Positions 7,069 through 14,661 of a DNA stretch of 14,709 bases are shown here, piece after piece. Within the stretch, counting starts at the first letter, position 1; each line of letters begins with the position of its first letter. Both the position numbers and the translations under genes were made by a program. Location of the stretch: the NCBI GenBank assembly GCA_949516455.1, contig CATILC010000116.1:1-14709 (forward strand), read 5' to 3'. The DNA is from Flavobacteriia bacterium. GTDB lineage: Bacteria; Bacteroidota; Bacteroidia; Flavobacteriales; Schleiferiaceae. The notes under the pieces were generated by a model. The model saw only the letters and a program-made list of their open reading frames with translations, had not been told where the DNA came from and made no database searches.

Positions 7069-8028
7069 ATGTCTGTAGTCGTTTTTGCTGAACAATGGGA
7101 AGGAAGATTCAAGAAAACCACATTCGAAGCGGTGAGTTATGGCCGTCGTGTAGCCGATATGTTGGGTGTTTCCACGGTTGCCGTGGTGATCGGTTCACTC
7201 GAGGATGATCCTTCGGAATTGGCATCCTACGGAGCGAGTAAGGTGGTGCACTTTTCAGAGGATTCATTCAATTCATTCGATTCTTCCGCTTTCGCCTCAG
7301 CCTTAAAAGAAGTGGCCGTAGCGGAAGGCGCTCGATCAGTGATTCTTTCAGGCACTTCGAATGGCAAAAGTGTGGTGCCCTCAATGGCGATTCAATGGGA
7401 AGCAGCTCCAATAACCAATGTAGCGGCATTGCCCGATTCGGTCGATCCAATGACGGTGAAACGTGGTGCCTTCTCGAGCAAGGGCTATGTCACCTATACC
7501 ACCAGTGAGCAAAAGACGGTGCTTTGCTTTATCCCCAATGCCATTGGCGCAGTGGAGTTTCCTGGAGCAGCCAGCGTGGAAGAGGGAAGTGTGTCGGCAG
7601 AGGCACGTGTTCGGGTCAAGGGCGTCGATCGCGCTACAGGGAGTGTACCACTGCCCGAAGCTGAGTTGGTGGTATCGGGTGGTCGCGGTCTGAAAGGCCC
7701 TGAAAATTGGGGACTGATCGAAGAATTGGCTCAACTGCTCGGTGCGGGAACAGCCTGTTCCAAGCCCGTTTCTGACATGCATTGGCGGCCACATTCTGAA
7801 CACGTAGGACAGACCGGGATCGCCATCAATCCCAACCTCTACATCGCAGTGGGCATCTCAGGTGCCATTCAGCACTTGGCCGGAGTGAGCAACTCCAAGG
7901 TGATCGTGGTCATCAATTCCGATTCTGAGGCGCCTTTTTTCAAGGCCGCCGATTACGGCGTGGTGGGCGATGCCTTTTCAGTACTGCCTCAATTGACAGA
8001 GGCCGTAAAGCGTTTTAAGCAAGGCTGA
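7069..8028 (+). CDS. etfA: Electron transfer flavoprotein subunit alpha
   Basis: The 319-residue protein is the FAD-carrying subunit. The N-terminal domain (about 1-185) begins MSVVVFAEQWEG and has the adenine-nucleotide-like alpha/beta fold. The C-terminal FAD domain shows VVSGGRGLKGPENW (201-214), ACSKPVSDMHW (229-239), SEHVGQTG (243-250), LYIAVGISGAIQHLAG (257-272) and VINSDSEAPFFKAADYGVVGD (281-301). Together these are the complete set of FAD-contacting motifs. The usual arginine of the SR motif is Lys232 here, which I believe is common in flavobacterial EtfA. It lies 12 bp after etfB and 1 bp before the nuclease-family gene, so it is co-transcribed with both. No ETF-quinone oxidoreductase or acyl-CoA dehydrogenase gene is in the window, so the electron donors and acceptor must be encoded elsewhere. 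Confidence 0.95.
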   Translation: MSVVVFAEQWEGRFKKTTFEAVSYGRRVADMLGVSTVAVVIGSLEDDPSELASYGASKVVHFSEDSFNSFDSSAFASALKEVAVAEGARSVILSGTSNGKSVVPSMAIQWEAAPITNVAALPDSVDPMTVKRGAFSSKGYVTYTTSEQKTVLCFIPNAIGAVEFPGAASVEEGSVSAEARVRVKGVDRATGSVPLPEAELVVSGGRGLKGPENWGLIEELAQLLGAGTACSKPVSDMHWRPHSEHVGQTGIAINPNLYIAVGISGAIQHLAGVSNSKVIVVINSDSEAPFFKAADYGVVGDAFSVLPQLTEAVKRFKQG

Positions 8029-8029
8029 A

Positions 8030-8635
8030 ATGAGCCGAAAGCGCCTTTGGATCAAAGGACTGTCCTACAGTCAAACGCAAACAGGCGCTTATGCACTCGT
8101 GCTGGGTGAGGAGGGAGGTCCGCGGACCCTGCCGATCATCATCGGCGCATTCGAAGCCCAAAGCATAGCTGTGGCTTTGGAAAAGGAGATCAATCCCCCC
8201 CGTCCACTCACCCACGATCTGTTTGCCCAATTTGCGCGCACTTTCACCATTGAGCTCAAAGAAGTGATCATTCATTCGCTCAAAGAAGGGGTCTTTCATG
8301 CGAGTTTGGTCTGTGTGGATAAGGACGGAAAGGAAGAAGTACTGGACGCACGAACGAGCGATGCGGTGGCGCTGGCCACGCGCTTTGACTGCCCTGTATT
8401 CACCTACGAACAAATCCTTGAAAAGGCCGGAGTGGTACTCGACGAAAAGGAGGAGGCCGCCTCTGTCGAGGAGGACGAGGAAGAAGCCATGGAAGAACTG
8501 CTTGATGCAGCGGAGGAGTCTGAGGAGCGCAGCATAGACGACCTGAATCAAGACCTGGACAAAGCAGTTCGCAACGAGGACTATGAGTTGGCCGCCCGAT
8601 TGCGGGATGAGATCAACAAGCGGGAAAAGAATTAG
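8030..8635 (+). CDS. Bifunctional nuclease family protein (DUF151) with C-terminal UVR motif
   Basis: The 201-residue protein has three parts. The bifunctional nuclease (BFN/DUF151) domain covers about residues 1-135, with GAYALVLGEEGGPRTLPIIIGAFEAQSIAVAL (19-50), PRPLTHDLF (58-65) and the closing LDARTSDAVALATRFDCPVFT (105-125), all typical of the family. An acidic linker, nearly all Glu, Asp and Ala, runs from about 138 to 168. A UVR-type helical hairpin follows (SIDDLNQDLDKAVRNEDYELAARLRDEINKREK, 168-200, with the characteristic EDYELAARLRDEI core), similar to the UvrB/UvrC interaction motif and to McsA. Plant and archaeal relatives have reported RNase and DNase activity, but the bacterial role is poorly defined. 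The start lies 1 bp after the etfA stop, so its translation is probably coupled to etfA. The domain calls are firm; the cellular job is unknown. Confidence 0.88.
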   Translation: MSRKRLWIKGLSYSQTQTGAYALVLGEEGGPRTLPIIIGAFEAQSIAVALEKEINPPRPLTHDLFAQFARTFTIELKEVIIHSLKEGVFHASLVCVDKDGKEEVLDARTSDAVALATRFDCPVFTYEQILEKAGVVLDEKEEAASVEEDEEEAMEELLDAAEESEERSIDDLNQDLDKAVRNEDYELAARLRDEINKREKN

Positions 8636-8645
8636 GAACTCGCTC

Positions 8646-10028
8646 ATGCATCGCTCCGTTCTCGTGCTCCTATGCCTTCTATTGGCGCCTGTTCTTCACG
8701 CAGAGGGAATGAGCGATGCCACTACTGAACCCAGTCTCTTGATGCGCATCCTCCGGGGAAGTCTGGGTTTGGGCTTTTTGTTGTTCCTGGGTTGGCTGTT
8801 CAGTTCGAACAGGTCGCGTATTTCATGGCCACTCGTGCTGAAGGCATTGGGCATTCAGCTGGTTTTGGCTTTTTGCATTCTGCATTTGCCTTTCGTCAAG
8901 GAACTCTTTGAGTCAATGAGCATTGGATTCGTTTGGCTGCTGAGTTTTTCGGACAAAGGAGCTGAGTTTCTCTTCGGGTCTTTGGTCACGGATGCGCAGA
9001 ATCTCGGCACCTTATTCGCCTTCAAGGTGCTGCCCACGGTGGTTTTCTTTTCGGCCGTTACTTCCCTCTTATTCTACTTGGGCATCTTGCAGCGCGTAGT
9101 CAAGGTTTTCGCCTGGGTCATGCGCAAGACCTTGGGCTTGAGCGGTGCAGAAAGCCTCGCGGCGGTGGGCAATGTATTTCTCGGTCAGACAGAGGCCCCG
9201 CTCTTGGTTCGTCCCTACATCAAGGACATGACCCGATCGGAATTGATGTGTCTGATGGCAGGAGGAATGTCCACAATTGCGGGCGGTGTATTGGCAGCAT
9301 TCATCGGATTCCTCGGAAATGGCGATCCGGAAATGGAGATCTTCTTTGCCAAGCATCTGATCGCAGCCTCTGTGATGTCTGCTCCTGCAGCAGTGCTGGC
9401 CGCTAAGATGATCATTCCAGAGACGGAGCAAGTGCGTCAGGAAGCGCATATTTCGCGACAGCAGGTGGGCAGCAATGTGTTGGAGGCCATCACCAATGGG
9501 ACCACGCAAGGACTGCAGCTTGCTGTGAATGTGGGTGTGATGTTGTTGGTCTTCGTGGCCTTCATCTATTTCATCAATGCCTGTCTGTTTCAGGGCATCG
9601 GATCCTGGACGGGCTTGAACGAATGGATCGTGGAGGTGAGCGGCGGTCGTTTTGACGGCTTCAGTATGCAGGCCATATTGGGATTTATTCTGGCGCCCCT
9701 TTCATGGATGATGGGCGTGGCCAAGGAAGATGTCCTGCTGGTGGGCCAGTTGCTCGGCGAAAAAACAGTACTCAACGAATTTGTGGCCTACATCTCCCTG
9801 TCGGAAATGAAGAATGAGTTCCGCTTCAGCAGCGAACAATCGATCGTTATCGCCACCTACATGCTATGTGGCTTCTCCAACTTTTCATCCATTGGCATAC
9901 AGATCGGAGGGATCGGTGCCCTTGCGCCGGATCGAAGAAAGGACCTCTCACAGCTGGGCGTTCGTGCCTTGATCGCGGGAACTTTGGCCAGCCTCTTCAC
10001 GGCGGCCATCGTCGGAATGATGATCTAG
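8646..10028 (+). CDS. nupC: NupC-type concentrative nucleoside transporter (CNT family)
   Basis: The protein is 460 residues from the ATG at 8646. An in-frame ATG at 8583 lies inside the previous gene and would add 21 polar residues, so it is rejected. Residues 1-19 look like a cleavable signal peptide (hydrophobic core, LHA before Glu20), and an additional hydrophobic N-terminal region precedes the CNT core. The nucleoside and cation site motifs are present: NVFLGQTEAPLLVRPYI (176-192) with the Gln-Thr-Glu triad at 181-183, EKTVLNEFVAY (372-382) with Glu378, and CGFSNFSSIGIQ (408-419) with Asn412 and Ser415. In characterised CNT transporters these contact the ribose and base and couple import to sodium or protons. 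LAGGM-like MAGGMSTIAGGVLAAF (204-219) is another family segment. It is 10 bp after the nuclease-family gene, is the last gene of the operon, and is followed by a terminator. Confidence 0.93.
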   Translation: MHRSVLVLLCLLLAPVLHAEGMSDATTEPSLLMRILRGSLGLGFLLFLGWLFSSNRSRISWPLVLKALGIQLVLAFCILHLPFVKELFESMSIGFVWLLSFSDKGAEFLFGSLVTDAQNLGTLFAFKVLPTVVFFSAVTSLLFYLGILQRVVKVFAWVMRKTLGLSGAESLAAVGNVFLGQTEAPLLVRPYIKDMTRSELMCLMAGGMSTIAGGVLAAFIGFLGNGDPEMEIFFAKHLIAASVMSAPAAVLAAKMIIPETEQVRQEAHISRQQVGSNVLEAITNGTTQGLQLAVNVGVMLLVFVAFIYFINACLFQGIGSWTGLNEWIVEVSGGRFDGFSMQAILGFILAPLSWMMGVAKEDVLLVGQLLGEKTVLNEFVAYISLSEMKNEFRFSSEQSIVIATYMLCGFSNFSSIGIQIGGIGALAPDRRKDLSQLGVRALIAGTLASLFTAAIVGMMI

Positions 10029-10060
10029 AAAAGCGCTACGAAAAAGCGATACCAAATGAG

Positions 10061-10086
10061 AAGCCCCGTTTGATGCGGGGCTTTTT
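10061..10086 (+). terminator. Rho-independent terminator after nupC (possibly bidirectional)
   Basis: AAGCCCCG (10061-10068) and CGGGGCTT (10076-10083) form a perfect 8-bp GC-rich stem around a 7-base loop, followed by further T residues to 10086. It sits 32 bp after the nupC stop and 25 bp beyond the convergent gltA stop. Because the A-run and T-run flank the stem, it can also act for gltA from the other side, although the T tract there is interrupted. Confidence 0.88.
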
Positions 10087-10111
10087 CAATTGAATGATCC
10101 GTTGCGCGGGA

Positions 10112-11419
10112 TCAGTTCCCGAAACGCTCCTTGAGTTGTGCCGTGGTCGTGGAACCAGGGCGTTCGATGGGCATTCCCAGAACGCGGTCCCAGATCAATG
10201 CCGCCATGGTACCCAGAGCCCTTGAGACGCCGAAGAGGACCGTGTAGAAGTCATACTCTGTCAGTCCGTAGTGCATCAGCAGCTGACCGCTGTGCGCATC
10301 CACATTGGGCCATGGATTTTTGACTTTTCCGGTCGCCTTCAGAATATCGGGTACCACTTCATATACGCGACTCACGATCTGAAAGAGCTCGTCCTCCGGC
10401 ATGTGGTCCAAAGCAAATCTGCGTTGGGCTTCGTATCGTGGATCGGTCTTTCTCAACACAGCGTGACCAAAGCCTGGGATGACTTTCCCATCGGCCAATG
10501 TCTTCTTGCAGTAGTTCTCGATCTGTTCCTTGGAAGGCAAACCACCGCCCAGTTCATCGCGCATGCTCTGTATCCAGCGGATGACCTCCTGATTGGCCAA
10601 GCCGTGCAGCGGCCCTGCCAGGCCGGCCATTCCCGCAGTAAATGCCAGATAAGGATCGCTCAGTGCACTTCCCACCAGATGGATGGCGTGGGCCGAAACA
10701 TTTCCGCCTTCGTGGTCGGAATGGATGGTCATGTACATGCGCATCAATTCGCGGAATTCCTCGCTGTCGTAGCCGAGCATATGCGCAAAGTTGCCTGCCC
10801 AGTCCAGGTCTGGATTCGGTTCAATGTGCTCCCCGTTACGGTAGCAGCGTCTGTAGATATAGGCTGCGATCCGTGGAAGACGACCGATCAGATTCATGGC
10901 GTCCTCGTAGGTATGCGCCCAGTATTCACTTTTGTTGATGCCTTCTCTGTACGCCCTGCGGTATTCACTTTCCGTGCGGCATGCATTGATCCCCGTGATG
11001 AATTGGGTCATGGGATGCGCGTTGAAAGGCAAGGCATCGATGACCTTGAAAACGTGCGGGGGAACGATGCTTCTCCGCGCCCAGTTGTTGCTGATCCGAC
11101 GCACTTCATCCTCTGTCGGCAGTTCGTTCATCAGCATCAGGTAGAAGATGCCTTCAGGCAGGGGTTGTTTTCCTTCGGGCGGATATTTGGGCAACACGTC
11201 ACTGAGTTCAGGGATGCTGTAGCCTCTAAAGCGTATGCCTTCTGCCGGATCGAGCTTGGAGGTTTCGTAGATCAGCGCCGGCATTCCCCGCATGCCCGAA
11301 TAGAGCTGGCGGACCGTGATCTCACCCATTTTCTCATCTCCGTGTGCTGCTAGGAATTCGCGCACTTCGCGAGTGGATTCCTCGATCCGACTGGCAAATT
11401 TTAGTTTGATCTTACTCAT
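10112..11419 (-). CDS. gltA: Citrate synthase, eukaryotic (mitochondrial-like) type
   Basis: This enzyme condenses oxaloacetate and acetyl-CoA to citrate, the entry step of the TCA cycle. The 435-residue protein carries all three catalytic residues in mitochondrial-type contexts: His272 in AGPLHGLANQEV (268-279), His319 in IPGFGHAVLRKTDPRY (314-329) and Asp374 in PNVDAHSGQLL (371-381). The segment HSDHEGGNVSAH (233-244) and GSALSDPYLAF (250-260) closely resemble animal citrate synthase, not the shorter-motif hexameric type of E. coli. That suggests a dimeric enzyme without the NADH control of the hexameric form, which is an inference. No targeting peptide is present; MSKIKLKFASRIEES is an ordinary start. 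The gene begins 2 bp after the enolase stop and is last in the rplQ-carA-eno-gltA order, ending at the convergent terminator. Confidence 0.95.
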   Translation of the reverse strand: MSKIKLKFASRIEESTREVREFLAAHGDEKMGEITVRQLYSGMRGMPALIYETSKLDPAEGIRFRGYSIPELSDVLPKYPPEGKQPLPEGIFYLMLMNELPTEDEVRRISNNWARRSIVPPHVFKVIDALPFNAHPMTQFITGINACRTESEYRRAYREGINKSEYWAHTYEDAMNLIGRLPRIAAYIYRRCYRNGEHIEPNPDLDWAGNFAHMLGYDSEEFRELMRMYMTIHSDHEGGNVSAHAIHLVGSALSDPYLAFTAGMAGLAGPLHGLANQEVIRWIQSMRDELGGGLPSKEQIENYCKKTLADGKVIPGFGHAVLRKTDPRYEAQRRFALDHMPEDELFQIVSRVYEVVPDILKATGKVKNPWPNVDAHSGQLLMHYGLTEYDFYTVLFGVSRALGTMAALIWDRVLGMPIERPGSTTTAQLKERFGN

Positions 11420-11421
11420 GC

Positions 11422-12714
11422 TTATTGATTCAGGAATTTGAAATTTTTACCGGGAAAGCGCGCGGCATCGCCCAGTGCCTCCTCTATGCGAAGCAACTGA
11501 TTGTATTTGGCCATCCGGTCGGAGCGGGATGCAGAGCCCGTCTTGATCTGACCTGTACCCAGAGCCACAGACAGATCGGCAATGGTCGTGTCTTCCGTTT
11601 CACCCGAACGATGGCTCATCACGCTGGTGTAGCTGCTTCTGTGGGCAAGATCCACTGTATTCAGCGTTTCCGTGAGGCTCCCGATCTGGTTGACTTTCAC
11701 CAGGATGCTGTTGGCCACTCCTTGCTGAATGCCCCGGCCAAGGCGCTCCTCGTTGGTCACAAAGAGATCGTCTCCGACCAATTGTACTTGGTTTCCAATG
11801 CGTTGGGTCAATAGTTCCCAACCCGTCCAGTCATCCTCGTACAAACCGTCCTCGATGCTGGCGATGGGGTACTTGGACACCCATTGTGCCCAGTAGTCCA
11901 CCATTTCCTCGGCTGTTTTCTTGCCGCCATTGGATTTATGGAAATCGTAGACCTTCTCGTCGGTGGAATAGAATTCAGAAGCCGCAGCGTCCATGGCGAT
12001 CCAAATATCCTCGCCCGGCTTGTAGCCCGCTTTTTCAATGGCCTGCAGGATTGTTTCAATGGCCTCTTCATTGGAACCCAGATTTGGTGCGAAGCCACCT
12101 TCATCGCCTACGTTGGTGGAATAGCCCCCCGCTTGCAGCACTTTTTTAAGATGATGGAACACTTCTGTGCCCATGCGCAGTGCTTCTGAGAAACTCTCAG
12201 CGCCAAAGGGCATGACCATGAATTCCTGGAAATCAATGCTGTTGTCTGCATGGCTTCCACCGTTCAGGATGTTCATCATGGGAACGGGAAGGGTCCGTGC
12301 ATTCACACCGCCAACGTATTCATACAGGCTTTGTCCTGTGTGCATGGCGCCCGCTTTGGCAACGGCCAGTGATACGGCGAGTATGGCATTTGCCCCGAGC
12401 TTGCCCTTGTTGGCTGTTCCATCGAGTTGGATCATAAGCTCATCGATGGCTGCCTGATCGGTGGCGTGCATGCCAATGACTTCTTCAGCGATGACTTCAT
12501 TGACATTGTGAATGGCGCCAAGGACACCTTTTCCGACATACACCTTGGCGTCACCGTCCCTGAGTTCTACGGCCTCATGAATGCCTGTGGACGCTCCAGA
12601 AGGAACAGCCGCTCTCCCGAACGAACCGTCGTCGCAAAGAACATCGGCTTCTACGGTCGGGTTTCCACGTGAGTCGAGGATCTGTCGGGCGTGAATGCTT
12701 GTAATGAATCCCAT
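11422..12714 (-). CDS. eno: Enolase (phosphopyruvate hydratase)
   Basis: Enolase interconverts 2-phosphoglycerate and phosphoenolpyruvate in glycolysis and gluconeogenesis. The 430-residue length is standard. It opens MGFITSIHARQILDSRGNPTVE, followed by the mobile active-site loop SGASTGIHEAVELRDGD (39-55). Catalytic and metal-binding residues are all present: His155, Glu164 and Glu205 (VGDEGGFAP), Mg ligands Asp242 (IAMDAAASEFY), Glu288 (IEDGLYEDDW) and Asp315 (VGDDLFVTN), Lys340 (ILVKVNQIG), the HRSGETEDTTIADL signature (368-381) and Lys391 (QIKTGS). Nothing suggests loss of function. It starts 1 bp after the carA stop and its own stop is 2 bp before gltA, so it is inside an operon with no room for its own promoter in either gap. 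Confidence 0.98.
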   Translation of the reverse strand: MGFITSIHARQILDSRGNPTVEADVLCDDGSFGRAAVPSGASTGIHEAVELRDGDAKVYVGKGVLGAIHNVNEVIAEEVIGMHATDQAAIDELMIQLDGTANKGKLGANAILAVSLAVAKAGAMHTGQSLYEYVGGVNARTLPVPMMNILNGGSHADNSIDFQEFMVMPFGAESFSEALRMGTEVFHHLKKVLQAGGYSTNVGDEGGFAPNLGSNEEAIETILQAIEKAGYKPGEDIWIAMDAAASEFYSTDEKVYDFHKSNGGKKTAEEMVDYWAQWVSKYPIASIEDGLYEDDWTGWELLTQRIGNQVQLVGDDLFVTNEERLGRGIQQGVANSILVKVNQIGSLTETLNTVDLAHRSSYTSVMSHRSGETEDTTIADLSVALGTGQIKTGSASRSDRMAKYNQLLRIEEALGDAARFPGKNFKFLNQ

Positions 12715-12715
12715 C

Positions 12716-13831
12716 TTATTTCTTGTTTTCGTTTTTCATGTATCCGCAAAATGCATCAAAAAGATAGCGGCTGTCGTGTGGTCCTGGAGACGCCTCCGGA
12801 TGAAATTGTACTGAGAAAACTGGCTGGTCCTTGATCCGGATTCCTGCGACGGTGTGGTCGTTCAGGTGTTTGTGGGTGAGGACAATGTCGTCCCTTCCTT
12901 CCAGACTGGAGGCGGTGACCACAAAGCCGTGGTTTTGGCTGGTGATCTCTCCCAATCCACTCTCCAAATTCAACACCGGATGGTTGATCCCCCGATGCCC
13001 GTTGTGCATCTTTTCTGTTTTCAGTCCCTGAGACAGACTGAGCAGCTGATGCCCAAGGCAAATACCAAATACCGGAAGTCCTGAATCGACGATTGCACTT
13101 ACTTGGTCTATGTTTTGGGTCATGGCGGCTGGATCACCTGGTCCATTGCTCAGGAAGATGCCATGTGGATCGAAACTCATCAGCTCCTCCAAAGGCGTAT
13201 GCATTGGAAAAACCTTGATCCGGCAGCCACGTTCTGAGAGGTTCTGAAGGATCGCTTTCTTGACTCCATAGTCAAGGGCAGCCACCCGGAGCGGGGCATC
13301 TGCCGAACCGATCTCATAGCTTGCGGCCGTACTGACGCGTGAAGACAATTCCAGTCCTTCCATGCGTGGCACATCGGAAATGCGTTCCCTCAGTGCTTCC
13401 GGATCGCTGATCTCCGTGGTGATCAGCGCATTCATTGCTCCTTTATCGCGAATGTGCCGGACCACAGCCCGCGTATCGATGCCGTCGATGGCTACCTTTC
13501 CTTCGCGGGCGAAACGCTCGAGAAGTCCCTCCGAGGCGGACGGCCTGGAATGGATCTGGCTGAACTGCCGACATACCAGTCCTGCGATCTGCAGCTGCGC
13601 ACTTTCATCCTCCGAACCCTTGGTTCCGTAGTTGCCAATGTGCGTGCTGGCTGTGACCATGAGCTGTCCGAAGTAGGAGGGATCGGTGAAGATCTCCTGA
13701 TAGCCAGTCATGCCCGTATTGAAACAGATCTCACCGCCTGAGGTGCCGCTCAATCCCACTGATCGACCATGGAAGATCGTGTGGTCTTCGAGATAGAGCA
13801 GGGCGGGTTTTCCTGGTTCAGTTGGATTCAT
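12716..13831 (-). CDS. carA: Carbamoyl-phosphate synthase small (glutaminase) subunit
   Basis: CarA hydrolyses glutamine and channels ammonia to CarB for carbamoyl phosphate synthesis, feeding pyrimidine and arginine biosynthesis. The 371-residue protein has the N-terminal small-chain domain (about 9-140; SGGEICFNTGMTGYQEIFTDPSY at 31-53 and THIGNYGT at 63-70). The class I glutamine amidotransferase domain follows from about 182. The catalytic triad is visible: Cys258 in FGICLGHQLLSL, with His344 and Glu346 in VQFHPEASPGPHD. The conserved NGHRGINHPV (277-286) and SQNHGFVV (298-305) are also present. The large subunit carB is not adjacent; in this direction the next gene is eno, 1 bp away. An 81-bp gap separates it from rplQ, so it may start a new transcript, although no clear -7/-33 pair is seen. 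Confidence 0.97.
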   Translation of the reverse strand: MNPTEPGKPALLYLEDHTIFHGRSVGLSGTSGGEICFNTGMTGYQEIFTDPSYFGQLMVTASTHIGNYGTKGSEDESAQLQIAGLVCRQFSQIHSRPSASEGLLERFAREGKVAIDGIDTRAVVRHIRDKGAMNALITTEISDPEALRERISDVPRMEGLELSSRVSTAASYEIGSADAPLRVAALDYGVKKAILQNLSERGCRIKVFPMHTPLEELMSFDPHGIFLSNGPGDPAAMTQNIDQVSAIVDSGLPVFGICLGHQLLSLSQGLKTEKMHNGHRGINHPVLNLESGLGEITSQNHGFVVTASSLEGRDDIVLTHKHLNDHTVAGIRIKDQPVFSVQFHPEASPGPHDSRYLFDAFCGYMKNENKK

Positions 13832-13850
13832 TCGTGCGTTGGGTTAGCAT

Positions 13851-13887
13851 AAAAAAAGGGACAAAAGCGCAAAGGCATTCATCCCTT
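13851..13887 (-). terminator. Possible weak intrinsic terminator after rplQ
   Basis: Read on the minus strand, AAGGGA (complement of 13882-13887) can pair with TCCCTT (complement of 13856-13861) across a 20-base loop, and is followed by a run of seven T residues. The stem is short and the loop large, so efficiency would be low or partial. It lies in the 81-bp gap between rplQ and carA and could lower transcription into carA-eno-gltA relative to the ribosomal genes. Confidence 0.35.
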
Positions 13888-13912
13888 CATCAAGTTCATT
13901 TCAGGGATTGGA

Positions 13913-14653
13913 TCAGTCTTCCTTCTCCTCTTTAGAAGCATCCGCATCCTTCTTTTCCTCTTTTTTCGGAGGGGCAGCCTCTTCCTTCTCCTCAGCGGTG
14001 GTCTCCTCTGCCTCAGCTTCCCTAGATTCCTCTTTTTCTGCAGCAGCCAATTCCTTTTCAGCAGGAGTTTCTTCTACCGGAGTTTCTTCCGTCTTGGCCT
14101 CAACAGCTTCATTGGAGGCCTCTTCAGCCTTGACTTCCTCTGTTGCAGGCTCTTCCTGAGGAGCGACCGTTTCTTCTGCGGAGCTTTCCTTTACCTCTGC
14201 TTTGGCAGCGACCGGGGTCTCTACTTTGTTGCTTCCACCTGCGCGACGGCTGCGACGGCTTTTCTTCGTCTTGGCCTTCTCGTTGGTGTAGAGTTCGTTG
14301 AAGTCCACCAATTCGATCATGCACATTTCGGCATTGTCGCCGAGGCGATTGCCCGTCTTGATGATCCGTGTATAGCCCCCAGGTCGGTCGCCCACTTTTG
14401 CAGTCACCTCACGAAACAGTTCACTGACCGCCTGCTTGTTCTTCAGATAGCTGAAGACGATCCGACGGTTGTGGGTGCTGTCCACTTTGGAGCGCGTGAC
14501 CAGAGGTTCAACGAACTTCTTCAGTTCCTTCGCCTTGGCCACTGTCGTATTGATGCGCTTGTGTTCGATCAACGAACAGGCCATATTGGACAGCATGGCT
14601 TTCCTGTGGGAAGCCGTGCGCCCTAGATGATTGAATTTCTTACCGTGTCTCAT
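13913..14653 (-). CDS. rplQ: 50S ribosomal protein L17 with long acidic C-terminal extension
   Basis: L17 is a structural protein of the large ribosomal subunit. Residues 1-121 are a complete L17 domain: MRHGKKFNHLGRTASHRKAML at the start, LIEHKRINTTVAKAKELKKFVEPLVT (28-53), RRIVFSYL (63-70) and GDRPGGYTRIIKTGNRLGDNAEMCMIELVD (88-117). A lysine/arginine cluster follows (KAKTKKSRRSRR, 126-137), then about 100 residues made almost only of Glu, Ala, Lys, Thr, Val and Ser. The total of 246 residues is about twice the E. coli protein. Shorter tails of this composition occur in L17 of many Bacteroidota. The frame stays open and in codon register throughout, so the tail is real coding sequence. The start lies 8 bp after the rpoA stop, with AAGGAG overlapping the rpoA end as a possible ribosome-binding site. 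Its place after rpoA is the conserved order. Confidence 0.95.
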   Translation of the reverse strand: MRHGKKFNHLGRTASHRKAMLSNMACSLIEHKRINTTVAKAKELKKFVEPLVTRSKVDSTHNRRIVFSYLKNKQAVSELFREVTAKVGDRPGGYTRIIKTGNRLGDNAEMCMIELVDFNELYTNEKAKTKKSRRSRRAGGSNKVETPVAAKAEVKESSAEETVAPQEEPATEEVKAEEASNEAVEAKTEETPVEETPAEKELAAAEKEESREAEAEETTAEEKEEAAPPKKEEKKDADASKEEKED

Positions 14654-14661
14654 GCCTCGGC

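Noticed and set aside
8583..8645. Upstream in-frame ATG as the start of the nucleoside transporter
   Set aside because: It would overlap the DUF151 gene by 53 bp and add charged residues before an obvious signal peptide that starts at the ATG at 8646.
10095..10114. TGATCC/GGATCA hairpin overlapping the gltA stop codon
   Set aside because: The stem is only 6 bp with an 8-base loop and no T-run; the neighbouring 10061-10086 hairpin explains termination better.
10271..11353. Open frame of 360 codons on the plus strand
   Set aside because: It is fully antisense to gltA, which has all catalytic motifs; the translation has low-complexity shadow composition and no domain.
13908..14159. Serine/alanine-rich frame on the plus strand that could look like a secreted low-complexity protein
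   Set aside because: It is the reverse-complement image of the Glu/Ala codons in the L17 tail; GAA/GAG on one strand read as TTC/CTC or TCT/TCC on the other.
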